NCBI GenBank assembly: GCA_934454005.1
Contig: CAKSGI010000017.1
Coordinates: forward strand, 1 to 19,558
DNA length: 19,558 bases
From: an uncultured Eubacteriales bacterium
GTDB lineage: Bacteria; Bacillota_A; Clostridia; Oscillospirales; Acutalibacteraceae
Direction of reading: 5' to 3'
The notes under the pieces: model-generated
Databases searched by the model: none
What the model saw: only the letters and a program-made list of their open reading frames with translations
What the model was told of the DNA's origin: nothing
In this document: in pieces, positions 8,375-15,323 of the stretch
Numbering within the stretch: position 1 is the stretch's first letter
Layout: each line of letters starts with the position of its first letter
Position numbers and translations under genes: made by a program

Positions 8375-8403
8375 ATTATATAAAATTTCCATATATATTT
8401 CAA
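8375..8403 (-). promoter_or_regulatory. Promoter of the PTS-mapP-glgP operon
   Basis: On the minus strand, TTGAAA (8403-8398) and TATAAT (8380-8375) are 17 bases apart, a near-perfect sigma-A promoter. Transcription would start about 30 bases before the PTS start codon. Confidence 0.8.
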
Positions 8404-8456
8404 TAATATAATCTAAAAATTATTTATTATAAATATATTTGAAAATATCAAACTTA

Positions 8457-8499
8457 TATAGCCATATACTCGTTAATATAAAACAAGTATATGGCTATA
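8457..8499 (-). terminator. Large hairpin after the unknown helical-family gene
   Basis: A perfect 14-bp stem, TATAGCCATATACT (8457-8470) with AGTATATGGCTATA (8486-8499). A further GTT/AAC pairing can form inside the loop. It begins a few bases after the stop of the minus-strand gene at 8510. The tail on the minus strand is only weakly U-rich, so it could be a terminator or a 3'-end stabiliser. Confidence 0.65.
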
Positions 8500-8509
8500 C
8501 AAAATAGTA

Positions 8510-9178
8510 CTATCTACTTTTCTTTAATATTCCTTCAGCCATAAAATTTGCCATTTTTTCAGATAATAATTCTAATTTTTCAAATGATTCTATATCATCT
8601 GCATATTGACGACCAAATCTTTTGATTACTTGTTCCTCTGTAAGTTTTAGATTTTCAAAAAACATCTTATTCCATTCTTTTTTATCCCAATTAGGATTTA
8701 AGGAAAATAAGTATTCAGAAATATCATTTGCGTTCTTATACCATTGTTCTTTTAAACCGTTTATTGCAGTAATATTTCCTGACTTAGCCGTATTTATTAA
8801 TTTAATCCCAATAAGCAAATGATCCATCATCAAAACCTCTAGTTTTTTAGTTTCTTCTTCGCTATAGAATTTTTTAAGTACGACAGAAAAATCTGTTGGA
8901 TTCTTTATTAATTTTTTTGTAACTATTTGTAAATCACCAGTTCCAGAAATTGCACTTATAATAAAAAATCTAGTCCATAATGTATTATCCAACCATAATT
9001 TTTTAAATGTAATTAAAATTTCGTTTTTATCCGGCCCCTTTTTATTATTAAAATTTCCCATTGAATTGTTTCTCGACATATCTCTACTATTTCTCATATT
9101 CCTTTGAGAAACCATTCTATTAGTTTGAGACGGTTTTTTCATATTACTTTTTATACTGTTGCTTCTATTCATAGCCAA
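8510..9178 (-). CDS. Conserved protein of unknown function (LW..WTR helical family)
   Basis: A 222-residue soluble protein. The first 50 residues are low-complexity and rich in Asn, Ser, Met and Arg, probably disordered. The rest (about 55-220) is helical and charged, with conserved-looking blocks: LWLDNTLWTRFFIIS, KNPTDFSVVLKKFY, LLIGIKLINTAKSG, WYKNANDISEYLFSLNP and KEWNKMF. I recognise these as a small Firmicutes family found as free-standing proteins. I recall members wrongly labelled acetylglutamate kinase; nothing here resembles an amino-acid kinase. Function is unknown. The start is either the TTG at 9178, eight bases after AAAGGAG, or the ATG at 9172; the spacing favours the TTG. It lies 78 bases after the DUF5131 gene and may share its transcript. 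Confidence 0.75.
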   Translation of the reverse strand: MAMNRSNSIKSNMKKPSQTNRMVSQRNMRNSRDMSRNNSMGNFNNKKGPDKNEILITFKKLWLDNTLWTRFFIISAISGTGDLQIVTKKLIKNPTDFSVVLKKFYSEEETKKLEVLMMDHLLIGIKLINTAKSGNITAINGLKEQWYKNANDISEYLFSLNPNWDKKEWNKMFFENLKLTEEQVIKRFGRQYADDIESFEKLELLSEKMANFMAEGILKKSR

Positions 9179-9256
9179 CCAACCAACTCCTTTATAATTT
9201 ATGTTTACATATTATGTTTTTAAGAAGTTTTTTGTAACTAAAAAATAGATTTTCAA

Positions 9257-9973
9257 TTATACTACATAATCAATATTTGCTTTTTGTGCTTGAGAATGTT
9301 GAAATTTTCTTCTTATTCTGTATATTTTGCCATCCTTTCTAAAAAATGCACCAGTTTGCTTAAACACAAATTTAACACCAGATTCAATGCACTGTTTTCT
9401 TAAGTCCAATATCCAATCATAATCGCACACTCTCGCATTATTACCTGATTCTCCTCCTACTACAACTTCTTCAATAGAATCATTCAAATAAGGCAATAAA
9501 TCTAATTTTTCTAAAATTGGTTCACATATAATAATTTTATGCTTTAATGGTAATCCAAGATATATTGGCAATCTATAATTTGCTCTATCCTGATTTTCTA
9601 CTGTACAACCAATAATTAAGTTGCTATATCCATCATTCCAATCACTAGGAAGATTAACATAAAATCTATCTATACGTTTTGTAATAATTAAAAAATTCAA
9701 ATCATTTCTCTGTTTTATCATTTCATACGTTTCAGGTCTCCACAAATCAGCCTCTTCAACAAAAAAATCTGATGTAAGACAAGTATATACAATTTCATTT
9801 GATTTAAGTTTATACTTGCCATTCTTTGATTTTTTTAATGGCAAGTCAAAACTACTCGTTTTTTTAACAATGAAACTTGCTTTATCATACATAGCATCTT
9901 GTCTATAAACATAACAATTTTTACATCCTTCACTAATTTTATGGCACCCATGCCACGGATTCCAATTAGGCAT
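9257..9973 (-). CDS. DUF5131 (phage Gp37/Gp68-type) family protein
   Basis: A 238-residue protein of the DUF5131 family, often named after the mycobacteriophage protein Gp37/Gp68. The N-terminus NWNPWHGCHKISEGCKNCY carries three cysteines (10, 17, 20; C-x6-C-x2-C) spaced like an iron-sulfur cluster site of the radical-SAM type. Later blocks VYTCLTSDFF, FLIITKRIDRF, IGCTVENQ, ICEPILE and VVVGGESG are the family hallmarks. Biochemical function is not established; a cluster-dependent enzyme is an inference. The ATG at 9973 is chosen because AGGAGG lies seven bases upstream; the ATG at 9979 is only one base away. It has its own promoter (9993-10022). Members occur in phages, plasmids and chromosomes, so a mobile origin is possible but not shown. 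Confidence 0.85.
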   Translation of the reverse strand: MPNWNPWHGCHKISEGCKNCYVYRQDAMYDKASFIVKKTSSFDLPLKKSKNGKYKLKSNEIVYTCLTSDFFVEEADLWRPETYEMIKQRNDLNFLIITKRIDRFYVNLPSDWNDGYSNLIIGCTVENQDRANYRLPIYLGLPLKHKIIICEPILEKLDLLPYLNDSIEEVVVGGESGNNARVCDYDWILDLRKQCIESGVKFVFKQTGAFFRKDGKIYRIRRKFQHSQAQKANIDYVV

Positions 9974-9992
9974 TATCATTCCTCCTATAATA

Positions 9993-10022
9993 ATTATATC
10001 ATATATCCATATAAAATGACAA
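9993..10022 (-). promoter_or_regulatory. Promoter of the DUF5131 gene
   Basis: On the minus strand, TTGTCA (10022-10017) and TATAAT (9998-9993) are 18 bases apart, with TGA directly before the -10 (extended -10). It lies between the MerR-type gene and the DUF5131 gene, so the latter can be transcribed independently. Confidence 0.7.
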
Positions 10023-10039
10023 AATTCCTTATAAATTTT

Positions 10040-10885
10040 CTAATCTTTACAAAAATAGCAAATTGATCTTCCTATATATTCTGCTGTTCCTATACCATAT
10101 TTTTTATCTGTCTGCGAAATTAAACTTTTATCAGTTAAATACCCCTGTCCAATATCAAAAATAATTGTTTTGGTTTTCACTCTGAAAACCTTCTGTATTT
10201 CAATTTGCCACTTCTCAATTAACCTTTGAATATAATTAGATTCTATTCCCTTATCTCTATTTTTAGCTATTTTATCAATTAAACTAGAAACTTTAAGCTG
10301 ATAATTTTCACTTATATTATCAGGATCTATTCCCTTTTTTAAAGCTTCGTTATATGCACTTACACTTCCATAATATTTTAAAACATTTTCTAAAATTATA
10401 TCCTTATTTTTATCAATAAGCTTTTTGTAGCGTTCCTCTACTTCTTTTTCGTCTCCATAATACTCAGTCATATATTCCCTATACTTATTCATACAGTTTT
10501 TGAAACTGTCCATCATCGTTTTTTCGATCTCACTTTTCTTAAAATCATCAAAACTCATATATTTTTCACCTTCTATTAACCTTTCTAAAAGCCATATCAA
10601 ATCATCAATTTGGTTACGCTTCATTAATAATAAATTTTTATGTTCTTTCAATGAATTTTTTAAATCAAATTTAGGATTAGAAATTATATTCTTAATATCA
10701 TTTAATGAAAATCCCACTTCTTTAAATAATAATATATGGCGTAAAATTTCAAGCGAATTATCATCATACATTCTATAACCTGACCCGTTAACTCTACTGG
10801 GTTTCAACAAACCTATTTCATCATAATAATGGAGTGTTCTTATACTAACTCCTGTTAAATCAGAAACATTCTTTACGCTTTTCAT
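10040..10885 (-). CDS. MerR-family transcriptional regulator with TipAS-like domain
   Basis: A 281-residue regulator. Residues 1-70 are a MerR winged-helix domain (VSDLTGVSIRTLHYYDEIGLLKPSR, then GYRMYDD), and about 75-115 form the dimerisation coiled coil. The C-terminal half, with the final DKSLISQTDKKYGIGTAEYI block, resembles the TipAS ligand-binding domain, which in Streptomyces TipA binds thiopeptide antibiotics. MerR proteins typically activate promoters with a stretched 19-bp spacer by untwisting the DNA. Just such a promoter with a dyad lies upstream (10939-10969), so autoregulation is likely. The ATG at 10885 follows AAAGGAGGGG. The inducer is unknown, and no transporter gene is adjacent. 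Confidence 0.88.
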   Translation of the reverse strand: MKSVKNVSDLTGVSIRTLHYYDEIGLLKPSRVNGSGYRMYDDNSLEILRHILLFKEVGFSLNDIKNIISNPKFDLKNSLKEHKNLLLMKRNQIDDLIWLLERLIEGEKYMSFDDFKKSEIEKTMMDSFKNCMNKYREYMTEYYGDEKEVEERYKKLIDKNKDIILENVLKYYGSVSAYNEALKKGIDPDNISENYQLKVSSLIDKIAKNRDKGIESNYIQRLIEKWQIEIQKVFRVKTKTIIFDIGQGYLTDKSLISQTDKKYGIGTAEYIGRSICYFCKD

Positions 10886-10938
10886 TGTTACCCCTCCTTT
10901 AAAAATAATTAATAGTTAATTTAAAAAATTCCAATAAC

Positions 10939-10969
10939 ATAATAAACTATCACGTAACGTTAGAGTCAA
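10939..10969 (-). promoter_or_regulatory. MerR-type operator/promoter
   Basis: On the minus strand, TTGACT (10969-10964) and TATTAT (10944-10939) are separated by 19 bases, the spacer length typical of MerR-activated promoters. Centred in the spacer is an imperfect 21-base dyad (10946-10966) of form ACTnTnACGTnACGTnAnAGT. Both features point to direct control by the regulator encoded just downstream. The operator is also about 75-100 bases upstream of the divergent glycosylase gene and could affect it. Confidence 0.85.
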
Positions 10970-11040
10970 TAGAAAATTTAAATAGAAAAAAAATATATAA
11001 TATGATAACATATATTTAATAAATTTTAAGGAGACAACTT

Positions 11041-11526
11041 ATGAATCATATTGAGCATACTATTAAACCTGTATTTAATAAAGACTCCAAAGTGTTAATA
11101 TTAGGTTCATTTCCATCGGTAAAATCAAGGGAAAACCAGTTTTTTTATGGTCATCCTCAAAATAGATTCTGGGAAGTTATTTCGCACTTAACTAATACCA
11201 GGCCTACTCCCAAGACAACAAATGATAAAAAACAAATGCTTCTTACAAATAATATAGCCGTATTTGACGTCATAAAAAGCTGCGATATAACAGGTTCAAG
11301 TGATTCTAGTATAAAAAATGTCGAACCATGGGATCTCTCACCCATATTAAAACATTCATGCATAAAAAACATATACGCAAACGGGTCTAAAGCATACCAA
11401 CTTTATATGAAATATTGCTATAGTAAAACAAACATGCTAATTACAAAGTTACCATCTACGAGCCCCGCAAACGCTTCTTACAACCTTGAAAAACTTTTAT
11501 TATATTGGAAACAAATTATAGCTTGA
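11041..11526 (+). CDS. Hypoxanthine/uracil-DNA glycosylase (UDG family 6-like)
   Basis: A 161-residue uracil-DNA-glycosylase-superfamily protein, best matching the hypoxanthine-DNA glycosylase (family 6) group, which removes deaminated adenine (hypoxanthine) from DNA to start base-excision repair. Motifs: VLILGSFPSVKSRE (18-31), FFYGHPQNRFW (34-44), a central AVFDVIKSCDI segment, and the C-terminal LPSTSPANA (137-145) that enters the DNA minor groove in the superfamily. Length is normal. AAGGAG lies seven bases before the ATG. It is divergent from the MerR-type regulator. The same fold includes Mug-type enzymes, so the exact damaged base is inferred from motifs only. Confidence 0.85.
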   Translation: MNHIEHTIKPVFNKDSKVLILGSFPSVKSRENQFFYGHPQNRFWEVISHLTNTRPTPKTTNDKKQMLLTNNIAVFDVIKSCDITGSSDSSIKNVEPWDLSPILKHSCIKNIYANGSKAYQLYMKYCYSKTNMLITKLPSTSPANASYNLEKLLLYWKQIIA

Positions 11527-11632
11527 AATTTAATAAAATTAAAAAAATTCACTCTATATTTAACTTAATAATTGCTAAAAATTCACTAATAATTATTGCC
11601 TTACCCAATCACCGAGTATCCGTAAAACAGTA

Positions 11633-11668
11633 AAATTCTCCGTATGATCCAAACCATACGGAGAATTT
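11633..11668 (+). terminator. Strong hairpin downstream of the glycosylase gene
   Basis: A perfect 14-bp stem, AAATTCTCCGTATG (11633-11646) with CATACGGAGAATTT (11655-11668), with an 8-base loop. The plus-strand tail GTTTATGTCTAATTTT is moderately T-rich. It lies about 105 bases after the glycosylase stop and is the most likely terminator for it; the minus-strand side is also T-rich (TTTTACTG). Confidence 0.65.
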
Positions 11669-11910
11669 GTTTATGTCTAATTTTCAAGTTTGCTGGCGGC
11701 AAATTCATAGAAGATGACCTCTTTAGCAGAGCAAGAGAAGAATACAGCTACCCTGACGGAAAGTTGTAACAAAATATTATCAGTCAAGCAGTTTTCTTCT
11801 GCTAAGATCTAATGAAGCGTCCCTGGACGTACGATATTCCCGATATGAGAATATAGAAGTGTGCTTTTTGTTTCTAAACAATGGTTTTATCTACTGTTTT
11901 CTTTAAAAAA

Positions 11911-12281
11911 CTACAGAAATACTTCTGCAAAACCCTGTTTTTTCGGTTCATTTAACACAGCATACAGCGACTTTCTGTCATATCCCTCTTCCATATACTC
12001 CGGCAAAAAGTATATAGAGATCACCTCTCTTGAGCCATCGTATTACTCAAATCTTGATTGGTAAAAACTGCTGATTCCATATACTTTCAATTCTCAACGC
12101 AAACCAATGTGTGCCAATAAGGAATATTCAATGCTGTACCCCATCTTCTTTTTGGAATAAAGTTTAAACACTCCTACTGAATTATCTTAAGATAAGCGTA
12201 TTTTCAACTTTCTTCGTATATTCTACTGATCGTATTTTTATCACCAGATAAGTCGATATATTTAATCTTCACCTTTACCAT
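11911..12281 (-). pseudogene. Degraded gene of unknown function
   Basis: A possible ATG at 12281, after a weak AGGGA, starts MVKVKIKYIDLSGDKNTISR and stops at TGA 12206-12204. In another frame, from 12186 down to the TAG at 11913-11911, the translation looks protein-like (LYSKKKMGYSIEYSLLAHIG; YFLPEYMEEGYDRKSLYAVL; KKQGFAEVFL) but carries in-frame stops near 12096 and at 12045-12043. The same frame continues to 11809 with further stops and ends HIGNIVRPGTLH. The pattern of one shift plus several stops within about 150 codons suggests a dead gene. I do not recognise the family. A GATATACT box upstream (about 12320) may be its old promoter. Chance open frames are the alternative. Confidence 0.45.
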
Positions 12282-12582
12282 CCCTAATTCCGATTTGTTT
12301 AAATAAAGTATATCACAAAAATATGAATCATTCTGCCATCCGCACAAGAAACGCCCGAACATTTTTTGCCCTGGCGTTCTTGGTATCAAACATAAATCGG
12401 CTCAAGTTCTACTATCCTTTCTGATAAGCACCCTGTAAGCGTTCACATTCCGTACCCGTTCTATTTAGCTTTCGACCTTCAGTTGTTCGGCCACACCGGT
12501 TCGCTTCACAGCGATTACACGATCAATTCCATTCAGTTTTGTACCACTTTGTCAGTCCCGGCACAATACTATCCTACAACCA

Positions 12583-12611
12583 CTTCACTATAGGGTGAGG
12601 CTTATTTTTTT
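12583..12611 (+). terminator. Terminator-like hairpin at the edge of the GC-rich block
   Basis: CTTCAC (12583-12588) pairs with GTGAGG (12595-12600), one G-T pair included, and is followed by CTTATTTTTTT. It fits a plus-strand terminator at the point where the GC-rich patch ends. No plus-strand gene that it would serve is evident. Confidence 0.4.
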
Positions 12612-12740
12612 AACAATTTTTAAACTTTTATTAAAAATACCAACTTATAGTGATAATTTATTCTCTAAAAATCGTCTTATTGGGTGACGACATAACAGTT
12701 ATTTTGCCGTAAAATATAAATATAACAAACAATATTTAAA

Positions 12741-12852
12741 TTAGCCACAGTGATAGTAGCTCTTCTACTATTAACTATATATAAGCACCTTACATATGTA
12801 GGTGTTAAAGCAAAAAAATCATAGCGGTTTGCGATACGTTATGATTTTTTTG
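12741..12852 (+). ncRNA. Candidate small structured RNA (three consecutive hairpins)
   Basis: Three hairpins follow one another on the plus strand. The first is ATAGTAG/CTACTAT (12753-12759 with 12765-12771). The second is built around CACC and GGTG (12786-12804). The third is the strong 15-bp stem at 12812-12851 that ends in a T tract. The arrangement resembles a small RNA or a leader ending in a terminator, but no coding gene follows on this strand and I see no consensus promoter. The hairpins could equally be only the 3' region of upp read from the other strand. Confidence 0.25.
12812..12851. terminator. Bidirectional Rho-independent terminator
   Basis: A seven-A run followed by TCATAGCG (12812-12826) pairs with CGTTATGA followed by seven T (12837-12851): 15 bp with one G-T pair and a 10-base loop. 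Both strands end in seven T. On the minus strand it lies about 155 bases past the upp stop and is the likely end of the fhs-to-upp transcript. Confidence 0.85.
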
Positions 12853-13007
12853 TTATACAATAAAAAACTAATATACAATGGTTACAAAAATTTTTAGCCA
12901 TTATATATTAGCCACAACATATCAACTATTTAGTTTATCTGGCACAGTACTATAAGCTGGTTCATAAGTAATATATTACTTATTTATATCTTGTTAAAGC
13001 GCATAAA

Positions 13008-13640
13008 TTATTTTGTACCGAATATGCGGTCCCCTGCATCTCCTAACCCGGGAACTATATATCCCTTTTCATTAAGTTTTTCATCAAGAGAAGCACAATA
13101 AACCTTAACATCTGGATGTGCTTTTGTAAGTTCAGTCATTCCCTCTGGCGCAGCAATTATACACATAAACTTTATATTTTTAGGATTGCTTTTTTTAATA
13201 ATACTTATAGCATCTATAGCAGATCCTCCAGTTGCTAACATAGGATCTAAAACTATTACTTCCCTCTCATTTATATCCGCAGGTAACTTACTATAATATT
13301 CAACTGGCTCTAAAGTTTTAGGGTCTCTGTATAACCCAATGTGACCAACTCTAGCAGCTGGCACAAGTTGCATAACTCCATCTATCATACCTATTCCTGC
13401 TCTTAAAATGGGAACAAAAGCAAGTTTTCTTCCTGAAAGCACATATGTCTTTGCAACAGCTACAGGTGTTTCAACCTCAACCTCTTTGAGTGGCAAATCT
13501 CTGGTAGCCTCATAACACATAAGCATAGATATTTCTCCTACTAGCTCACGAAACTCTTTAGATCCTGTATTTTTATCTCTTAGCAATGTTAATTTGTGTT
13601 GTATTAACGGATGATCCATCACAAAAACTTGATTATCCAT
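13008..13640 (-). CDS. upp: Uracil phosphoribosyltransferase
   Basis: A 210-residue enzyme that joins uracil and PRPP to make UMP, salvaging uracil in the cytoplasm. It has the normal family length. The PRPP-binding loop [12 protein letters not shown] is at about residues 130-141. Other signatures are PILRAGIGM (77-85) and the C-terminal uracil-binding [16 protein letters not shown]. The ATG at 13640 follows AAGGAGG. It lies 29 bases after rpiB and is probably the last gene of the same transcript. rpiB near upp is a familiar arrangement in Firmicutes, where glyA often lies between; here glyA is missing. Confidence 0.97.
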   Translation of the reverse strand: MDNQVFVMDHPLIQHKLTLLRDKNTGSKEFRELVGEISMLMCYEATRDLPLKEVEVETPVAVAKTYVLSGRKLAFVPILRAGIGMIDGVMQLVPAARVGHIGLYRDPKTLEPVEYYSKLPADINEREVIVLDPMLATGGSAIDAISIIKKSNPKNIKFMCIIAAPEGMTELTKAHPDVKVYCASLDEKLNEKGYIVPGLGDAGDRIFGTK

Positions 13641-13669
13641 TTCAAAACCTCCTTAATTTTAACTAAATA

Positions 13670-14119
13670 TTATAAATTTAGCGTTCCATTTTCAATCGCA
13701 GTAATTTGTTTTATTCTTTCAGCATGTCTTCCTCCATCAAAAGGAGTATTTAAAAATATTTCTGTAAGTTTAACAGCCATTTCTTTTGTAATAATCCTTC
13801 CACCTAAACAAAGAATATTAGCGTCATTATGTCTTCTAGTCATTTCAGCAGAAAATTCATTAGTACAAACGGCAGCTCTTATTCCCTTTATTTTATTTGC
13901 TGCAATTGATATTCCTAACCCTGTTCCACAGCAAAGAATTCCCTTATCGCTTTCACCAGAAACAACCGATTTGCCTACTTTTAAAGCAAATGGCGCATAA
14001 TTTACTGAATCTAAACTATTTGTCCCAAAATCTTTATATTCAATGTTTTTATTATTTAAATATTCTTTTATTGCTTCTTTTAATTCATAACCACCATGGT
14101 CTGCTCCTAAAGCTATCAT
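13670..14119 (-). CDS. rpiB: Ribose-5-phosphate isomerase B
   Basis: A 149-residue RpiB/LacA-family isomerase that interconverts ribose-5-phosphate and ribulose-5-phosphate in the pentose phosphate pathway. Family features: ADHGGYELK near the N-terminus (6-14), CCGTGLG (63-69) with the catalytic cysteine, and TRRHNDANILCLGGR (94-108). The ATG at 14119 is preceded by GAGGTG at a rather long distance (about 12 bases). That weak ribosome binding site lies in a small hairpin (CCTAAA with TTTAGAGG, about 14132-14151), so translation may be modest or controlled. It is followed closely by upp, whose PRPP substrate derives from ribose-5-phosphate. Confidence 0.95.
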   Translation of the reverse strand: MIALGADHGGYELKEAIKEYLNNKNIEYKDFGTNSLDSVNYAPFALKVGKSVVSGESDKGILCCGTGLGISIAANKIKGIRAAVCTNEFSAEMTRRHNDANILCLGGRIITKEMAVKLTEIFLNTPFDGGRHAERIKQITAIENGTLNL

Positions 14120-14193
14120 ATTATCAATAAGACACCTCTAAAAAAATTTAGGATATCTGTATTACCCTCCCTTTAATTATTTAATTTACTTAT

Positions 14194-14895
14194 CTACCCT
14201 TTTTTCAATTCTCTTTGAGCCTGAGGCATTCGCAAATATATTGGATTCAAATCCCTCGCTGGTAAAACCACACCTTTTTTATAAAGTTCTATTCCAGCCT
14301 GAGAAACACCAAAAGCTCGTTGATAAATCAAATGGCCAGGCAACAACCGCAAATTATTAATCTCAGCATTTAGTTTATTATAACATAAATCAGCTCCATC
14401 TCCAACTAAATTTATAATTTCATTACTATAATTATTTTTTATGTATTTTTTTAGCTCCCCTATTTTTATTGCACTGTCTTCAGTTAACCTTTTTATTTTG
14501 CCATCAACTACCGAAAAAAAAGCGTTATATACCTGTTCGCACCTTGCATCCATAGTTGCGCAAATGATAGAATTTTCCATTCCCATTAAGTTGTATGCCA
14601 TGGCATGCAGAGTTGATACTGGTATACAAACTTTATTTAATGCATAAGAAATTCCTTTTATAGCAGAAACTCCTATTCTAATTCCTGTAAAAGATCCTGG
14701 CCCTACAGATACAGCAAAAGCATCTATATCTTTTATATTTATTTTTGTATTGTCAAAAAGAGATTTCATCATTGTCATTAAGGTTTGACTATGAGTAAGC
14801 TTAGTATTTATATAAAACTCTCCTAAAACAAAATCGTCTTCAACTACAGCCACAGACGCAGATGTTGCAGAAGAATCTAAAGCTAATAATTTCAA
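14194..14895 (-). CDS. tsaB: tRNA t6A biosynthesis protein TsaB
   Basis: A 233-residue ASKHA-fold protein that pairs with TsaD and TsaE to make N6-threonylcarbamoyladenosine at position 37 of ANN-decoding tRNAs. The N-terminal phosphate loop LLALDSSATSASVAV and the signature VGPGSFTGIRIG (64-75) identify it. The start is TTG at 14895, overlapping the tsaE stop (TTGA), which suggests translational coupling; AAGGGAT lies upstream. The usual neighbours rimI and tsaD do not follow; instead there is a 74-base gap and rpiB. Confidence 0.95.
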   Translation of the reverse strand: MKLLALDSSATSASVAVVEDDFVLGEFYINTKLTHSQTLMTMMKSLFDNTKINIKDIDAFAVSVGPGSFTGIRIGVSAIKGISYALNKVCIPVSTLHAMAYNLMGMENSIICATMDARCEQVYNAFFSVVDGKIKRLTEDSAIKIGELKKYIKNNYSNEIINLVGDGADLCYNKLNAEINNLRLLPGHLIYQRAFGVSQAGIELYKKGVVLPARDLNPIYLRMPQAQRELKKG

Positions 14896-15314
14896 AATTC
14901 ATCTATCCCTTCAATAATAATGATTCTTTTAGAAACACTTTTTTGTCTTATGGTTATCTTTAATGATGATTCTGGAATAATAGATTCAATATTTTCACTC
15001 CATTCAATAATCAAAACTCCATTACCAATATAATCAAAAAAACCAGTAGAATATAAATCATCCCATGTTTCAACTCTAAACATATCAAAATGATATAACT
15101 TATACTTACCATCATATTCATGAACTATAGCAAATGTAGGGCTAGAAACACCATCATTTATTCCTAATCCTCTGGCCACTCCCCTTACAAATGCTGTTTT
15201 ACCAGCACCCATTTCTCCATACAACGCTATAATTTCTATCCCTTTTAATTTTCGTGCAAGGTTTTCTCCAACTTGTTCTGTTTCTTCAGGTGAAAACGTA
15301 TTAATTTCAATCAT
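14892..15314 (-). CDS. tsaE: tRNA t6A biosynthesis ATPase TsaE
   Basis: A 140-residue P-loop ATPase of the TsaE (YdiB/YjeE) family that drives cycles of the TsaBD complex in t6A synthesis. The Walker A motif GEMGAGKT is at residues 33-40, then SSPTFAIVHEY and the LYHFDMFR segment, and LIIEWSENI with the Walker-B-like residues. Length is typical. AGGAGA precedes the ATG at 15314. The gene begins nine bases after fhs and its stop overlaps the tsaB start. Confidence 0.96.
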   Translation of the reverse strand: MIEINTFSPEETEQVGENLARKLKGIEIIALYGEMGAGKTAFVRGVARGLGINDGVSSPTFAIVHEYDGKYKLYHFDMFRVETWDDLYSTGFFDYIGNGVLIIEWSENIESIIPESSLKITIRQKSVSKRIIIIEGIDEF

Positions 15315-15323
15315 AAAAATCTC

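Larger units (their letters stand above)
11670..12620. other. Decayed intergenic block with higher GC content
   Basis: No intact gene is visible between the glycosylase gene and upp. Base composition rises here, most clearly at 12410-12600, which is close to half GC against roughly 30% in the surroundings. On the minus strand 11809-12281 holds a broken reading frame (separate entry). On the plus strand 11686-11769 encodes a short protein-like tail reading GGKFIEDDLFSRAREEYSYP that ends at a TAA. The GC-rich part is open in several frames and could be a structured RNA remnant. I see no transposase, recombinase, terminal inverted repeats or intact group II intron domain V. A relic of an old insertion is the best guess. 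Confidence 0.5.

Noticed and set aside
8339..8456. RAT antiterminator or catabolite-response element before the PTS operon
   Set aside because: I looked for a BglG/LicT-type RNA element and a cre-like site and saw only AT-rich sequence plus a normal promoter.
11861..12064. 67-codon plus-strand frame in the decayed block
   Set aside because: No ribosome binding site and no recognisable motif; the minus-strand translation of the same stretch looks more like real protein.
12410..12600. Group II intron or rRNA-like fragment
   Set aside because: The composition and phrases such as GTCGAAAGCTAAATAG look intron-like, but domain V and a reverse transcriptase are not visible, so I do not annotate an intron.
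13611..14130. Two plus-strand open frames over rpiB
   Set aside because: They overlap rpiB on the opposite strand and show no recognisable protein features.
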